This document shows, piece by piece, positions 25,601-34,165 of a DNA stretch of 64,000 nucleotides. How positions within the stretch are numbered: position 1 is the first letter of the stretch; each line of letters opens with the position of its first letter. Both the position numbers and the translations under genes were made by a program. The notes under the pieces are model-generated. The model made no database searches. It saw only the letters and a list, made by a program, of their open reading frames with translations, and was not told the DNA's origin. The DNA comes from Streptomyces sp. SPB162 (lineage in GTDB: Bacteria > Actinomycetota > Actinomycetes > Streptomycetales > Streptomycetaceae): positions 4,471,001-4,535,000 of the forward strand of contig NZ_JAQFII010000001.1 of NCBI RefSeq assembly GCF_029504575.1. The letters run 5' to 3'.

Positions 25601-27348
25601 GGTGGTTCCGACGCGGCGGGGCCGGCGTCCTCCGTGCCGGTTCCGTCCGGGTGCCCGTCCGCCGTGCTGTGCGGGCCGACCGGGTTCGCGGGGCGCAGCG
25701 CGGTGATGCGGCCCTCGCTGGTGTCGATGGCCAGGTGGTAGCCGCCGGAGTGGCGGATCGCGGTGGGGGTGCCGTCGTCGGTGCGGTCGAACTCGATGCG
25801 GTGGCCGTTGCGGTCGGAGATGGCGCGCAGCGGCAGGGTGAAGCGGGCGTCCGGGCCGGGGGTCGCCACCGGGGCGAAGTGCCGGGTCAGGCCGGCCACC
25901 GGGTCGACGACGCGGATCGCGGATCCGGGGGTGCCGTCCCACTCCAGTGGCCAGCGCGGCCCCTGTGTCGGGAGCACGGCGACGCCGGGCCCGGGAACGG
26001 GGTAGACGAGGATCATGCCGTCTTCGGCGGCGAACGTGATGCCGGAGGCGTCCGCCTCCAGCCGCTGGTCGATCGTCGAGGCCCAACTGGGCCCGAACCA
26101 GCCGCCGGAACGGTAGCTGGACAGGTGGGTCCGCTTGAGGCTGAGCGGCAGCAGACCGGGCAGGTCGATGTCGCGCTCCTGCCGGAGCATCTCCCCGGTG
26201 ATCATGTCGATCGGGTCACCGTTCAGGCACTTGCCGTCGGCCTGCCGGCCCGCCTTGGCCTCGTCCGCCGCGCCCTTGCGCAGCGACGCGAACCCGTCCT
26301 TGAGGTCCTTCCCGGCCTGCCGTACCGCGGTCGCGCCCTTGCGGACGCCGTTCGCGAGGTTCTCCAGTGCCCGGCCGCTCTTGAGGAGCGCGGGCAGGCT
26401 CTTGGCCATCTTGGCGAGGCCGCCGAGGGTGGTCAGCCCCTTGAAGCCGGGGATGCAGTCCATCGCGGCGAACAGCACGTCCCACAACGATGCTTTGCCC
26501 TGGGCGTATTTGATGAGGGTGTCGGCGAGGACGACGAGGGCGGCGGCGAGCACGATCCAGGCGAGCGGGCCGCCGATGATCATGACGATGATGCCGAGGA
26601 CGGCGACGATGACCTTGCAGACGGCGACGATCTCGTCCCAGTGGTCGGCGACCCAGTCGACCGCCTTCTCCCACCAGTGCTTGTTCTTGATCCCCGCGTC
26701 CGACGCCTCGTGCAGTGCGTGTTCGGCGGTGCTCGCGGCACCGTCCCGCAGGTGCGCGGCCTGCGCGGCGAGCTCCTTGGCCGCGTCCAGACGTCCCTGG
26801 GCGTCGTGGACGGCGGAGTTCGCGGACTTCTGCGCGTTCGAGGCGTCCAGGGCGTTGCGGGTGGCGGTGCGGACCTCCTCCGCCGACGGCGGCTCCGCGC
26901 CCGGCTTCGGATCGGCCTGGTACTCCTTGGACTTGTCGCCGGCCCGCTTCACCCAGTCGTTCGCGTTCGTCTGGGTGGTCTTGGCGGCGTCCAGGTCCTG
27001 GCGGGCGGTACGGCCCTGGGCCAGTGCCCGGTCGGCGTCGGCCTGCGCGGTCTCCAACTTCGGCCAGTACACCTCCAGGGCGCCGGACGCCAGCCGGTAG
27101 GACTTCTCCAACTTCGTCAGCTTGCCCGGCAGATCACCGAACTGCTCGCGGTAGGCGTCGGCGGCGAGGCCGGCCCAGTCCTGCACCGCGTTGTTGCCGC
27201 TCAGCCCCTTGACCGACCGCAACGCCGAGGAGACGTCGTCCGCGAAGTCGCCCAGCTTGCGGGCGAGTTCCTTCACCTCGAACGGATCACCCGGCACCGG
27301 ATCCCGGTCGAGATCCAGCACGTGCCAATCCGTCGGACGATTCGCCAT
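22645..27348 (-). CDS. RHS-repeat polymorphic toxin with WXG-like N-terminus
   Basis: A 1567-residue protein. Residues 1-110 are helical with a WAG motif (AVQDWAGLAADAYREQF), like T7SS substrates of the WXG100/LXG group; 110-215 are coiled-coil-like; 225-300 hold hydrophobic helices (VIVAVLGIIVMIIGGPLAW, VLAAALVVLADTLI). A DUF6531-type opener (GDPIDMITGEML) near 375 leads into about 25 RHS/YD repeats (for example DPLGRTNRRTYDETGNL, YDAAGRV). The RHS core ends with the DPLGL signatures around 1415-1445. The last 120 residues are the variable tip, with HHTGHREPGD, PHVHVRP and CEEHYYYDP, resembling HNH/endonuclease VII-type nuclease toxins. ATG 27348 follows GGGGAG. Two immunity genes follow. 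Confidence 0.88.
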   Translation of the reverse strand: MANRPTDWHVLDLDRDPVPGDPFEVKELARKLGDFADDVSSALRSVKGLSGNNAVQDWAGLAADAYREQFGDLPGKLTKLEKSYRLASGALEVYWPKLETAQADADRALAQGRTARQDLDAAKTTQTNANDWVKRAGDKSKEYQADPKPGAEPPSAEEVRTATRNALDASNAQKSANSAVHDAQGRLDAAKELAAQAAHLRDGAASTAEHALHEASDAGIKNKHWWEKAVDWVADHWDEIVAVCKVIVAVLGIIVMIIGGPLAWIVLAAALVVLADTLIKYAQGKASLWDVLFAAMDCIPGFKGLTTLGGLAKMAKSLPALLKSGRALENLANGVRKGATAVRQAGKDLKDGFASLRKGAADEAKAGRQADGKCLNGDPIDMITGEMLRQERDIDLPGLLPLSLKRTHLSSYRSGGWFGPSWASTIDQRLEADASGITFAAEDGMILVYPVPGPGVAVLPTQGPRWPLEWDGTPGSAIRVVDPVAGLTRHFAPVATPGPDARFTLPLRAISDRNGHRIEFDRTDDGTPTAIRHSGGYHLAIDTSEGRITALRPANPVGPHSTADGHPDGTGTEDAGPAASEPPLRGFRYSTAGDLTEVVDAAGRSLHLEYDSGHRITKWVDRNDSWYRFEYDDADRCVRGEGADGFLDCTIAYDPRTRTNSYTDSLGRTTAYRYNERLQLTSTTDPLGRATYSEWDAHNRLLATTDPLGRTNRRTYDETGNLTSVVRADGTSVAFRYNELNRPVASLYPGGARWEHTWDERGNLLTTTDPQGGVQRYAYDERGHLTAVTDPAGNTRYSRADAAGLVVELADPAGAVTRFTRDFCGRVTEIAETTGTAGATATGEAVTRIGWTADGKPSWRTFPDGADESWTYDGEGRLVAHRDASGGVTRFESTHFALRSARTAPDGSTLRFSYDTELRLLSVANADGLTWDYEYDPAGRLVRENDFNGRTLSYRHDAAGRLIERVNGAGQAVRFTRDVMGRVVARTHGDSVASFTYDAAGRVLRAVNADADVTMERDAAGRLVAESCNGRTLANTYDVLGRRTGRRTPSGLDSSWDWRPDGRPTALSTAGHTLDFGYDAEGHEVERRLGGAATLVQSWDGNRRLTEQTVMTGVPVPGESAVDDPAQVLQRRIYSYRADGYVTAVDDLHSGTSRYELDPVGRVTAVRSEGWTESYAYDGSGNVRHAGLDDSAAPDSSGDRAVTGTLIRSAGRTHYAYDDQGRVVRRRVKLLSGGGRDWHYTWSADDRLTDVVTPDGNHWHYLYDALGRRIAKQLVGAGGSVLEQTDFCWDGSRLAEQTRDGRTTTWDWAPGSHRVLSQTERTVPAGAAGASQTEIDARFYAIVTDVVGTPTELVDPDGSIAWRHRTTLWGAPVPASGAAADCPLRFPGQYHDDETGLHYNLFRYYSPETAAYLSPDPLGLAPAPNHHAYISNPLTWIDPLGLQCGDPVPSYAEVKAKALRDAGVPEGQEPWEVREWVPSTGPEWQGSPQLFDAEHNAIYFREEDHLTESGDLITFQDHHTGHREPGDPGRQEPHVHVRPADEPRNGQLPGCEEHYYYDPSLGKPVGE

Positions 27349-27469
27349 TCCCTGCTCCCCGCGCGTTGCCTGCTCCCCGTAACCCTCTCACTTCGATCAC
27401 TCGCGTCACGGGGGGCTCCATGGTCACAGCAGGTAGGGACGCGCCCCGGCCTCGGCCGGTTGCGGTGCG

Positions 27470-28264
27470 TCAGGCGGCGGGCGGGGCGAGGAGGGTGCGC
27501 AGGTCGGCGATCTCGTAGCCGCGGGCGCGGACGGCGTCGATGATCAGGGGGAGGGCCTGGGCGTCGAGGATGGTGTCGCGGCCGTTGGGGTCGCCGACGT
27601 GCATCTGGACGATCTCGCCCGGTGTCAGGGCGTCCAGGGCGCGGCTGACGGCCTTCTGGACGGTCATGCCACCCGCTGTATTGAGATAGCCGTTGGTGTC
27701 GGCGGTCCACTCGATGTCCGCGAAGCCCAGCGCGTTGACCTCCGCGACCTGCTGGTCGGTGGTCTCGCCGTAGGGGAAGCGGAAGAACGGCAGCGGGGCC
27801 GTCCCGGTCGCCGTGCGGAGCGCCTGGTCGGCGAGGCGCACCTCGCGCTCGCGCCCCTCGCAGGTCAGTTCGCCGAAGTGCGGGTGGCTGTAGCTGTGAC
27901 TGGCGATGCCGTGCCCGGCCGCCGCCATCGACCGCGCGGCGGCCGGGTGCGCGTCGGCGAACTGCCCGGTCAGGAAGAACGTGGCCGGCGCCGCGTCGTC
28001 GCGCAACACCTTCAGCACCGCGTCCAGGCCCGTCTCGTCCCACGCCGCGTTGAACGTCAGCGCGATCACCTGCTTCTGCACGGGCATCTGCTGCTGCGCG
28101 GGCATCGTGCGGACCGTCCGGCCGAGCAGGTCCGCGGGCAGTGCGGGAGTCGCGGTCCCGCCCGACGGGCACAGGGCGGTGGCGGGTCTCGCGGGGGCGG
28201 CCGTCAGCGTGAGGATCGCCGTCAGGACGGTGACGACGGGCAGGAGAGCGGTGCGCGGCTTCAT
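27470..28264 (-). CDS. Polysaccharide deacetylase (NodB domain), secreted
   Basis: A 264-residue CE4-family enzyme with signal peptide (RTALLPVVTVLTAILTLTAA). Motif 1 is ALTFNAAWDETG (Asp nucleophile/base position in a variant form), motif 2 is ASHSYSHPHF (metal-binding His pair), motif 3 FFRFPYGE, and VQMHVGDPNG near the end supplies the last catalytic His. It likely removes acetyl groups from cell-wall glycan. ATG 28264 starts directly before the signal peptide; a GTG 36 bases upstream is in frame. It is upstream of and co-directional with the RHS gene (121-base gap), but a functional tie is not shown. Confidence 0.85.
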   Translation of the reverse strand: MKPRTALLPVVTVLTAILTLTAAPARPATALCPSGGTATPALPADLLGRTVRTMPAQQQMPVQKQVIALTFNAAWDETGLDAVLKVLRDDAAPATFFLTGQFADAHPAAARSMAAAGHGIASHSYSHPHFGELTCEGREREVRLADQALRTATGTAPLPFFRFPYGETTDQQVAEVNALGFADIEWTADTNGYLNTAGGMTVQKAVSRALDALTPGEIVQMHVGDPNGRDTILDAQALPLIIDAVRARGYEIADLRTLLAPPAA

Positions 28265-28435
28265 GGCACGGCAGCGTAGAAGCGGAACCGGAACGGACAC
28301 CGCACATCAGGGGCGATGTCGCCGATTACACCCGACTTGTCTCCCAGTGGGCGAAAACCCGCCGTGGCGCGAATACGCACCTTCGCATCCGGGATATCGC
28401 GCACAAAGCGGGCAGCTGACCGGAAGAGCGGCGGG

Positions 28436-28864
28436 TCAGGGCCAGACCAGGCAGTACAGCTGGTGGCCGGCTTCGTGGCAGCGGGAGGCGAAGCCCTGCC
28501 ACTCGTGGAGCATCTGGTAGATGACGAAGGCGTCTCGCGGGCCGCGGCGGTCCGGGACGGTGGACCAGATGAAGGCGGCGGCGCCGAGTTCCTCTTCGCC
28601 GGCTTTGCGCAGCGGTTCGACCACGCTCATGGGGAGCTTGACGACGGCGTAGTCCGGGTGGAGGACGACGAGTTCCAGCGGCGGGACCTTGGCCGGGGGT
28701 ATGCCCTCGATGCCCGTGAGCACCATGGCGGCCATGGTCTCCGGCTTGACCTTGGTGTACATGCCGTTGCCGAGCTCGTCACCGCCGAGCTCCTCAGGGC
28801 GCATGGAGATCGGGACCCGGGCGGCTGTGGCGCCATCGGGTGCCCCGAAGTACTTGTAGGTCAC
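28436..28864 (-). CDS. Conserved hypothetical protein
   Basis: A 142-residue cytosolic protein, MTYKYFGAPDGATAARVP to CHEAGHQLYCLVWP, typical of Streptomyces genomes; I know no function. It contains PPLELVVLHPDYAVVKLPMS and a C-terminal YQMLHEWQGFASRCHEAGHQ helix. GTG 28864 is chosen; the frame is open to an ATG at 29050, adding 62 Arg/Gly-rich residues of low complexity. The shorter form leaves space for the divergent hemL promoter, which is why I prefer it. Confidence 0.7.
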   Translation of the reverse strand: MTYKYFGAPDGATAARVPISMRPEELGGDELGNGMYTKVKPETMAAMVLTGIEGIPPAKVPPLELVVLHPDYAVVKLPMSVVEPLRKAGEEELGAAAFIWSTVPDRRGPRDAFVIYQMLHEWQGFASRCHEAGHQLYCLVWP

Positions 28865-29111
28865 CCCCACTCGGCCACCCCTGCTCCCACTCTCCGCGGC
28901 TGCTCTGCGATCGCGATCGGCGGACCGACGGCGCCTGCCGGTGGGCCGGGCGTTTTCGGGCTCGGGGTCGCCCGTTCCCTCGCCCAGTTCGCCACCGCGC
29001 TGCATTTCACTACCCGACCATTCACAGACCCAACCGCGCAACCCGATCATCGTCTCAGATGCCGGGTCGAGACCTGCGCGCGCAACGCCCGGCGTTTGAG
29101 AGCATGTGCCT

Positions 29112-30419
29112 GTGAGCTATCCGTACGAAGCACCAGTTTCGCAGGTTCTGTTCGACCGAGCTGCCGCCGTGACGCCCGGAGGTGTGAACTCCCCGGTGCG
29201 CGCCTTCCGCGCCGTGGGCGGTACGCCCCGGTTCATGGTGTCCGGGAAGGGTCCGTACCTCACGGACGCCGACGGCAGGGAGTACGTCGACCTCGTGTGC
29301 TCGTGGGGTCCGATGATCCTCGGCCACGCGCACCCGGAGGTGGTCGGCGCCGTGCAGGAGGCGGTGACGCGCGGTACGTCCTTCGGCACTCCCGGCGAGG
29401 GGGAGGTGCTGCTGGGCGAGGAGATCGTGGCGCGGATCGGCCCGGTGGAGCAGGTCCGCCTGGTGTCGTCCGGGACCGAGGCGACGATGTCCGCGATCCG
29501 GCTGGCGCGCGGTTTCACCGGCCGGGCGAAGGTGGTGAAGTTCGCCGGCTGCTACCACGGTCATGTGGACGCGCTGCTGGCGTCGGCCGGTTCCGGGGTC
29601 GCCACGTTCGGGTTGCCCGACACCCCCGGGGTGACGGGCGCGCAGGCCGGCGACACGATCGTGCTGCCGTACAACGACCTCGAGGCCGTGCGGGCGGCGT
29701 TCGCCGCGCACCCCGGCGAGATCGCCTGTGTGATCACCGAGGCCTCGCCCGGCAACATGGGCGTGGTGCCGCCGGCCGCGGGCTTCAACGCCGGGCTGAA
29801 GAGCCTGTGCGCGCAGCACGGTGCGCTGTACGTCTCCGACGAGGTGATGACGGGCTTCCGCGTCTCGAAGGCCGGCTGGTACGGGCTGGACGGCGTCGAG
29901 CCCGACCTGATGACCTTCGGCAAGGTCATGGGTGGCGGCTTCCCGGCCGCCGCGTTCGGCGGCCGCGCGGACGTCATGGGCCACCTCGCACCGGCCGGTC
30001 CGGTTTACCAGGCGGGCACCCTGTCGGGTAACCCGGTGGCGACCGCGGCGGGCCTGACGCAGCTGCGGCTCTGCGACGACGCGGTGTACGCGACCGTGGA
30101 CGCGGTGTCCGAGCGGGTCTCGTCGCTGGTCGACGAGGCGCTCACCAAGGAGGGCGTCGCCCACCGGGTGCAGCGGGCGGGCAACATGTTCTCGGTGTTC
30201 TTCACCGACGAGCAGGTGACCAACTACGACGAGGCGAAGCGGCAGCAGGCATTCCGCTTCACCGGATTCTTCCACTCGATGCTGGCGCAGGGCGTCTACC
30301 TGCCGCCGTCGGCCTTCGAGTCCTGGTTCGTTTCGGCGGCCCACGACGACGCGGCGATCGAGCGGATCGCCGCGGCGCTGCCGGCGGCGGCGCGTGCTGC
30401 GGCCGAGGCGACGGAATGA
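29112..30419 (+). CDS. hemL: Glutamate-1-semialdehyde 2,1-aminomutase
   Basis: Converts glutamate-1-semialdehyde (product of HemA) to 5-aminolevulinate using PLP. In 435 residues: [38 protein letters not shown], and the PLP lysine in [12 protein letters not shown]. Length and motifs are complete. GTG 29112 is preferred because GAGAG at 29098-29102 is nine bases upstream; GTG 29106 would leave only three. It is 22 kb from hemB but heads the hemL-phosphatase-cytochrome c maturation block, an order also seen in Mycobacterium. Confidence 0.96.
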   Translation: MSYPYEAPVSQVLFDRAAAVTPGGVNSPVRAFRAVGGTPRFMVSGKGPYLTDADGREYVDLVCSWGPMILGHAHPEVVGAVQEAVTRGTSFGTPGEGEVLLGEEIVARIGPVEQVRLVSSGTEATMSAIRLARGFTGRAKVVKFAGCYHGHVDALLASAGSGVATFGLPDTPGVTGAQAGDTIVLPYNDLEAVRAAFAAHPGEIACVITEASPGNMGVVPPAAGFNAGLKSLCAQHGALYVSDEVMTGFRVSKAGWYGLDGVEPDLMTFGKVMGGGFPAAAFGGRADVMGHLAPAGPVYQAGTLSGNPVATAAGLTQLRLCDDAVYATVDAVSERVSSLVDEALTKEGVAHRVQRAGNMFSVFFTDEQVTNYDEAKRQQAFRFTGFFHSMLAQGVYLPPSAFESWFVSAAHDDAAIERIAAALPAAARAAAEATE

Positions 30420-30447
30420 GCGCGGAACGATCGGGGACGGAGTCAAG

Positions 30448-31140
30448 ATGAGCGGTATGACTGACGACACAGAGATCACCGTGGTCCACCTGATGCGGCA
30501 CGGCGAGGTGGAGAACCCGTCGGGTGTGCTCTACGGCCGGCTGGCCGGCTACCACCTCTCCGAGCTGGGCCGGAAGATGGCGGAGCGGGTCGGCGAGCAC
30601 CTCGCGGGGCGCGACATCACGCATGTCGTGTCGTCCCCGCTGGAGCGGGCGCAGGAGACCGCGGCGCCGATCGCGGCCCCGCACGGGCTGGAGGTCGCCT
30701 CGGACGCGCGGTTGATCGAGGCGGAGAACGTCTTCCAGGGCAAGACCTTCGGTGTCGGCGACGGCGCGCTGAAGAACCCGTCGAACTGGAAGCACCTCAC
30801 CAACCCGTTCAAGCCGAGCTGGGGCGAGCCCTACGTCGACCAGGTGGTGCGGATGATGGCGGCGCTCGGCGCGGCGCGGGACGCGGCGCGCGGTCACGAG
30901 GCGGTCTGCGTCAGCCACCAGCTGCCGATCTGGATCGCCCGCAGCTTCGTCGAACGGCGCCGGCTGTGGCACGACCCGCGCAAGCGGCAGTGCACGCTGG
31001 CGAGTGTGACGAGTTTCACGTACCAGGGCGACAAGATCGTCTCGGTCGGCTACGCGGAGCCGGCCCGCGATCTGGTGCCGACGCATCTGCTGGCGGGCGC
31101 GAAGCCCGTCAAGGGCGGATCGAAGGCCTTCGGGGCGTAG
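30448..31140 (+). CDS. Histidine phosphatase family protein
   Basis: A 230-residue phosphoglycerate-mutase-like phosphatase. The phosphoryl-accepting His is in VVHLMRHGEVENP, with SSPLERAQETA and the second His in AVCVSHQLPIW. Sequence order and length fit the branch that follows hemL in actinobacteria (counterpart of Rv0525 in M. tuberculosis); the substrate is not known. ATG 30448 lies 28 bases after hemL, with CGGAG upstream, so it is co-transcribed with hemL. Confidence 0.9.
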   Translation: MSGMTDDTEITVVHLMRHGEVENPSGVLYGRLAGYHLSELGRKMAERVGEHLAGRDITHVVSSPLERAQETAAPIAAPHGLEVASDARLIEAENVFQGKTFGVGDGALKNPSNWKHLTNPFKPSWGEPYVDQVVRMMAALGAARDAARGHEAVCVSHQLPIWIARSFVERRRLWHDPRKRQCTLASVTSFTYQGDKIVSVGYAEPARDLVPTHLLAGAKPVKGGSKAFGA

Positions 31141-31204
31141 GCCGCGCCGCGCGCCCCCGTCGTCCGCCAGGTCGATCCGTCGGCCGGCTCGGCGGCCGGC
31201 TGTG

Positions 31205-31252
31205 GGATCAACCCATCGGACCGGCCGGAACAGCCGTCCGATGGGTCAATCC
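31205..31252 (+). terminator. Putative terminator after the phosphatase gene
   Basis: An 11-base perfect stem, ACCCATCGGAC with GTCCGATGGGT, extended to 17 bases with two mismatches, around a 14-base loop, 65 bases after the stop codon. Confidence 0.6.
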
Positions 31253-31341
31253 GGTGTTCCTACGGGCTTTCACGTGAGCCACTTGAGCTACCCGGTGGGA
31301 TTTTTCTGACTTTTCCGGTAACCGTACGGCTGTGACAGCCG

Positions 31342-31382
31342 TCATGGATGGTGGCCACCTTTTTCGTAGTCGCCATCCATGA
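31342..31382. promoter_or_regulatory. Inverted repeat in the leader of the NodB-like lipoprotein gene
   Basis: Perfect 10-base arms TCATGGATGG (31342-31351) and CCATCCATGA (31373-31382) separated by 21 bases, ending 22 bases before the ATG. It may be an operator or a 5' mRNA hairpin. Confidence 0.4.
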
Positions 31383-31404
31383 GGCCCGAGAAATGGGGAT
31401 GTAC

Positions 31405-32703
31405 ATGCGCGCCTTGACCCGTAGGAGTCTGCTCACCGCCACTGCCGGAGTCGCGGTCGGTGCGGCTGCTGCCGGATGCTCCTCCGGGGGCGACGGTGGT
31501 ACGTCCGGTGGCAACGGGACGAAGCCGGGGACGGCCACCGGCCAGAAGGAGCCGGAGAAGACGGTCCAGCTGATCGGGGACGGTTCCACCGCGAACACCG
31601 GACCCCAGCCGAACCAGCCGCCGAAGCCGGAGCGGCTGGAGCCGGGACAGACCCCGCCCCAGTTCGTGATCTTCTCGTGGGACGGCGCGGGCGAGGTGGG
31701 GAACGGCCTGTTCCCGCGCTTCCGCAAGCTGGCCAAGGACCACGGCGCGACGATGACGTTCTTCCTGTCCGGGCTGTACCTGCTGCCCGAGTCGAAGAAG
31801 CGGCTGTACGACCCGCCGAACAACAACCTGGGCGCGTCGGACATCGGCTACCTCACCGACGAGCACATCAAGATGACGCTGGACAACATCCGGGAGTCCT
31901 GGAGCGAGGGCCACGAGATCGGCACCCACTTCAACGGGCACTTCTGCTCGGGTCACGGCACGGTCGGGAACTGGACGCCCACCCAGTGGCAGAGCGAGAT
32001 CGACCAGGCCAAGTCGTTCGTCAAGAACTGGAAGACCAACACCGGGCTGAAGGACGAGGCCCCGCTGCCGTTCGACTACGACAAGGAGCTCGTCGGCGCC
32101 CGCACGCCGTGCCTGCTCGGCCAGGACAACCTGCTGCCGACCGCCCGCAAGCTGGGCTGGCGCTACGACGCGAGCTCGCCCGGCGGCCGGCAGGTGTGGC
32201 CCGAGAAGCGCGGCGGCCTCTGGGACCTGCCGCTGCAGCTCATCCCGTTCCCCGGCCACTCCTTCGAGGTCCTCTCGATGGACTACAACATGCTCGCGAA
32301 CCAGTCGAAGAACGCCACCCAGAGCGACCCCAGCAACTACCCGGGCTGGCAGCGGCAGGCCGCGGCCTCGTACATCGCGGGCTTCCAGCGGGCCTACGAG
32401 ACGAACCGCGCGCCCTTCTACATCGGCAACCACTTCGAGAAGTGGAACGGCGGCATCTACATGAACGCCGTCGAGGAGGCGTTCACGCACATCGCGGGCC
32501 AGGAGAAGAAGGACGTCCGGCTGGTCTCCTTCCGGCAGTACGTGGACTGGCTCGACGCGCAGGACCCGAAGGTGCTCGCGAAGCTGCGCCGGCTCGACGT
32601 CGGGCAGAAGCCGGCGGGCGGCTGGAAGTCGTACCTGGCGGCGGAGGGCGCGGCCGGTTCCCCCGGCACCCCGGCCTCCCCGGCGATGGTGCCCACCCCG
32701 TAG
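31405..32703 (+). CDS. Tat-exported NodB-like polysaccharide deacetylase lipoprotein
   Basis: A 432-residue predicted lipoprotein. The signal ALTRRSLLTATAGVAVGAAA contains a twin-Arg pair and ends in lipobox AAAGC. After a 60-residue Gly/Pro-rich spacer comes a NodB-like fold: FVIFSWDGAGE (motif 1), GHEIGTHFNGHF (His-x3-His motif), VGARTPCLL (motif 3 region) and FYIGNHFEKW. The motifs are divergent from canonical deacetylases, so activity is uncertain. ATG 31405 is preferred (GGGG seven bases upstream); in-frame ATGs at 31393 and 31399 are alternatives. It sits between the hemL unit and resA without a known link to either. Confidence 0.75.
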   Translation: MRALTRRSLLTATAGVAVGAAAAGCSSGGDGGTSGGNGTKPGTATGQKEPEKTVQLIGDGSTANTGPQPNQPPKPERLEPGQTPPQFVIFSWDGAGEVGNGLFPRFRKLAKDHGATMTFFLSGLYLLPESKKRLYDPPNNNLGASDIGYLTDEHIKMTLDNIRESWSEGHEIGTHFNGHFCSGHGTVGNWTPTQWQSEIDQAKSFVKNWKTNTGLKDEAPLPFDYDKELVGARTPCLLGQDNLLPTARKLGWRYDASSPGGRQVWPEKRGGLWDLPLQLIPFPGHSFEVLSMDYNMLANQSKNATQSDPSNYPGWQRQAAASYIAGFQRAYETNRAPFYIGNHFEKWNGGIYMNAVEEAFTHIAGQEKKDVRLVSFRQYVDWLDAQDPKVLAKLRRLDVGQKPAGGWKSYLAAEGAAGSPGTPASPAMVPTP

Positions 32704-32811
32704 CGGCATCGACGCTTTCGCTACCTGATCCTTACTTGGGGCAATTGCCGCTTTTGGCGTCGGTGTCGGGGGCGCGAAAGATCACCGGACGACGCATGCG
32801 AAACTTTTCAC

Positions 32812-33423
32812 ATGAGTCCTACGCGCGCCGACCGACGCAGCCCCCTCCGCGGTGCCCTGGCACTGGCGGGGGTCGCCGTGTCGGCACTGGCGCTCTCGGC
32901 CTGTTCCGGCGGCGGCACGTCCTCTGGCGGCAGTAACACCAACTTCGTCGGCGGCTCGGGCGAGATCTCGGTGGCGGCCAAGGCCGACCGGCGCCCCGCC
33001 CCCGCCATCTCCGGGGAGTCGGTCGAGGGCAAGCCGCTGAACCTCGCCGACTACCAGGGCAAGGTCGTCGTCCTCAACGTCTGGGGCTCGTGGTGCGCCC
33101 CCTGCCGGGCCGAGGCACCGCACCTGGTCAAGGTGGCCAACGACACCAAGGCCAAGGGCGTCGAGTTCATCGGGATCAACACGCGCGACTCCGACAAGGT
33201 CAACCCGCGCGGGTTCGAGACGCAGTTCGACATCCCGTACCCGAGCTTCTACGACCGGACCGGCAAGCTCCTGCTGAAGTTCCCCAAGGGCAGCCTCAAC
33301 CCGCAGGCCATCCCGAGCACCCTGATCATCGACCGGGACGGCAAGGTCGCCGTACGGATCCTCATGCCGGTCGGCGAGGACAAGCTGCACCAGGCCCTCG
33401 ACCCGATCGTCGCGGAGAAGTGA
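32812..33423 (+). CDS. resA: ResA/TlpA-like thiol-disulfide oxidoreductase, lipoprotein
   Basis: An extracytoplasmic thioredoxin-fold protein of 203 residues that reduces the CxxCH cysteines of apocytochrome c before heme attachment. Signal with lipobox LALSAC, then VVVLNVWGSWCAPCRAEAPHL with the CAPC active site, the ResA-type insert, and the cis-Pro AIPSTLII. Electrons should come through CcdA, encoded next. No clear Shine-Dalgarno sequence stands before ATG 32812, so translation may be leaderless or weak. First gene of resA-ccdA-resB-ccsB. Confidence 0.93.
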   Translation: MSPTRADRRSPLRGALALAGVAVSALALSACSGGGTSSGGSNTNFVGGSGEISVAAKADRRPAPAISGESVEGKPLNLADYQGKVVVLNVWGSWCAPCRAEAPHLVKVANDTKAKGVEFIGINTRDSDKVNPRGFETQFDIPYPSFYDRTGKLLLKFPKGSLNPQAIPSTLIIDRDGKVAVRILMPVGEDKLHQALDPIVAEK

Positions 33424-33424
33424 C

Positions 33425-34162
33425 GTGACCGAGACGGTCTCCTCCGGGGCGCTGCTGCTCGCGATCCCGATCGCGATGCTCGGCGGCCTGGTCTCGTTCT
33501 TCTCCCCGTGCGTCCTGCCGCTGGTGCCCGGCTACCTCTCCTACGTGACCGGCACGTCCGGCGCGGACCTCGCGGAGGCCAAGCGCGGCCGGATGGTCGC
33601 CGGCGCGTCGTTGTTCGTCCTCGGCTTCACCGCCGTCTTCGTCTCCGGCGGGGCGCTCTTCGGCTACTTCGGGCTGCGGCTGCAGGAGCACAAGGAGATC
33701 ATCTCCCAGGTACTCGGCGTCGCCACGATCCTCATGGGCCTCGCGTTCATGGGGATACTGGGCGGCCTGACCCAACGCGACCTCCGTTTTCACCGCAAGC
33801 CCGCGATGGGCCTGGTCGGCGCGCCACTGCTCGGCGTGCTCTTCGGTGTCGGCTGGGCGCCGTGCGTCGGCCCGACGCTGGGCGCCGTGCAGGCGCTGGC
33901 CTTCAACGAGGCGAGCGCGGGGCGCGGGGCGCTGCTCACCGTCTTCTACTGCGTGGGCCTCGGCCTGCCGTTCATCGTCGCCGCGGTGGCCTTCCGCCGC
34001 GTACTGGGCGCGTTCGGGTGGGTCAAGCGCCACTATGTGTGGGTCATGCGGATCGGTGGCGGCATGCTCGTCGCGGTCGGCGTGCTCCTGCTCACCGGCG
34101 TGTGGGACGACATGGTCGTCTCCCTGCAGAGCTGGTCCGCCAACTTCACCCCTGGGGTCTGA
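33425..34162 (+). CDS. ccdA: Cytochrome c biogenesis protein CcdA
   Basis: A 245-residue, six-helix membrane protein that passes reducing equivalents from cytosolic thioredoxin to ResA. The redox cysteines are in VSFFSPCVLPLVPGY (helix 1) and GVGWAPCVGPTLGA (helix 4). GTG 33425 is one base after the resA stop, so the two genes are translationally linked; resB follows after three bases. Confidence 0.95.
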   Translation: MTETVSSGALLLAIPIAMLGGLVSFFSPCVLPLVPGYLSYVTGTSGADLAEAKRGRMVAGASLFVLGFTAVFVSGGALFGYFGLRLQEHKEIISQVLGVATILMGLAFMGILGGLTQRDLRFHRKPAMGLVGAPLLGVLFGVGWAPCVGPTLGAVQALAFNEASAGRGALLTVFYCVGLGLPFIVAAVAFRRVLGAFGWVKRHYVWVMRIGGGMLVAVGVLLLTGVWDDMVVSLQSWSANFTPGV

Positions 34163-34165
34163 TTC

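Noticed and set aside
22687-27543. A 1618-residue open frame antisense to the RHS gene
   Set aside because: Low-complexity Val/Arg/Gly/Gln composition with no motif; the sense strand shows clear RHS repeats.
28865-29050. N-terminal extension of the hypothetical protein
   Set aside because: Arg/Gly/Glu-rich low complexity and it would fill most of the divergent hemL promoter region; still possible.
31141-31404. Possible small gene in the gap after the histidine phosphatase
   Set aside because: No start with ribosome binding site and no coding bias; the gap holds a terminator and an inverted repeat instead.
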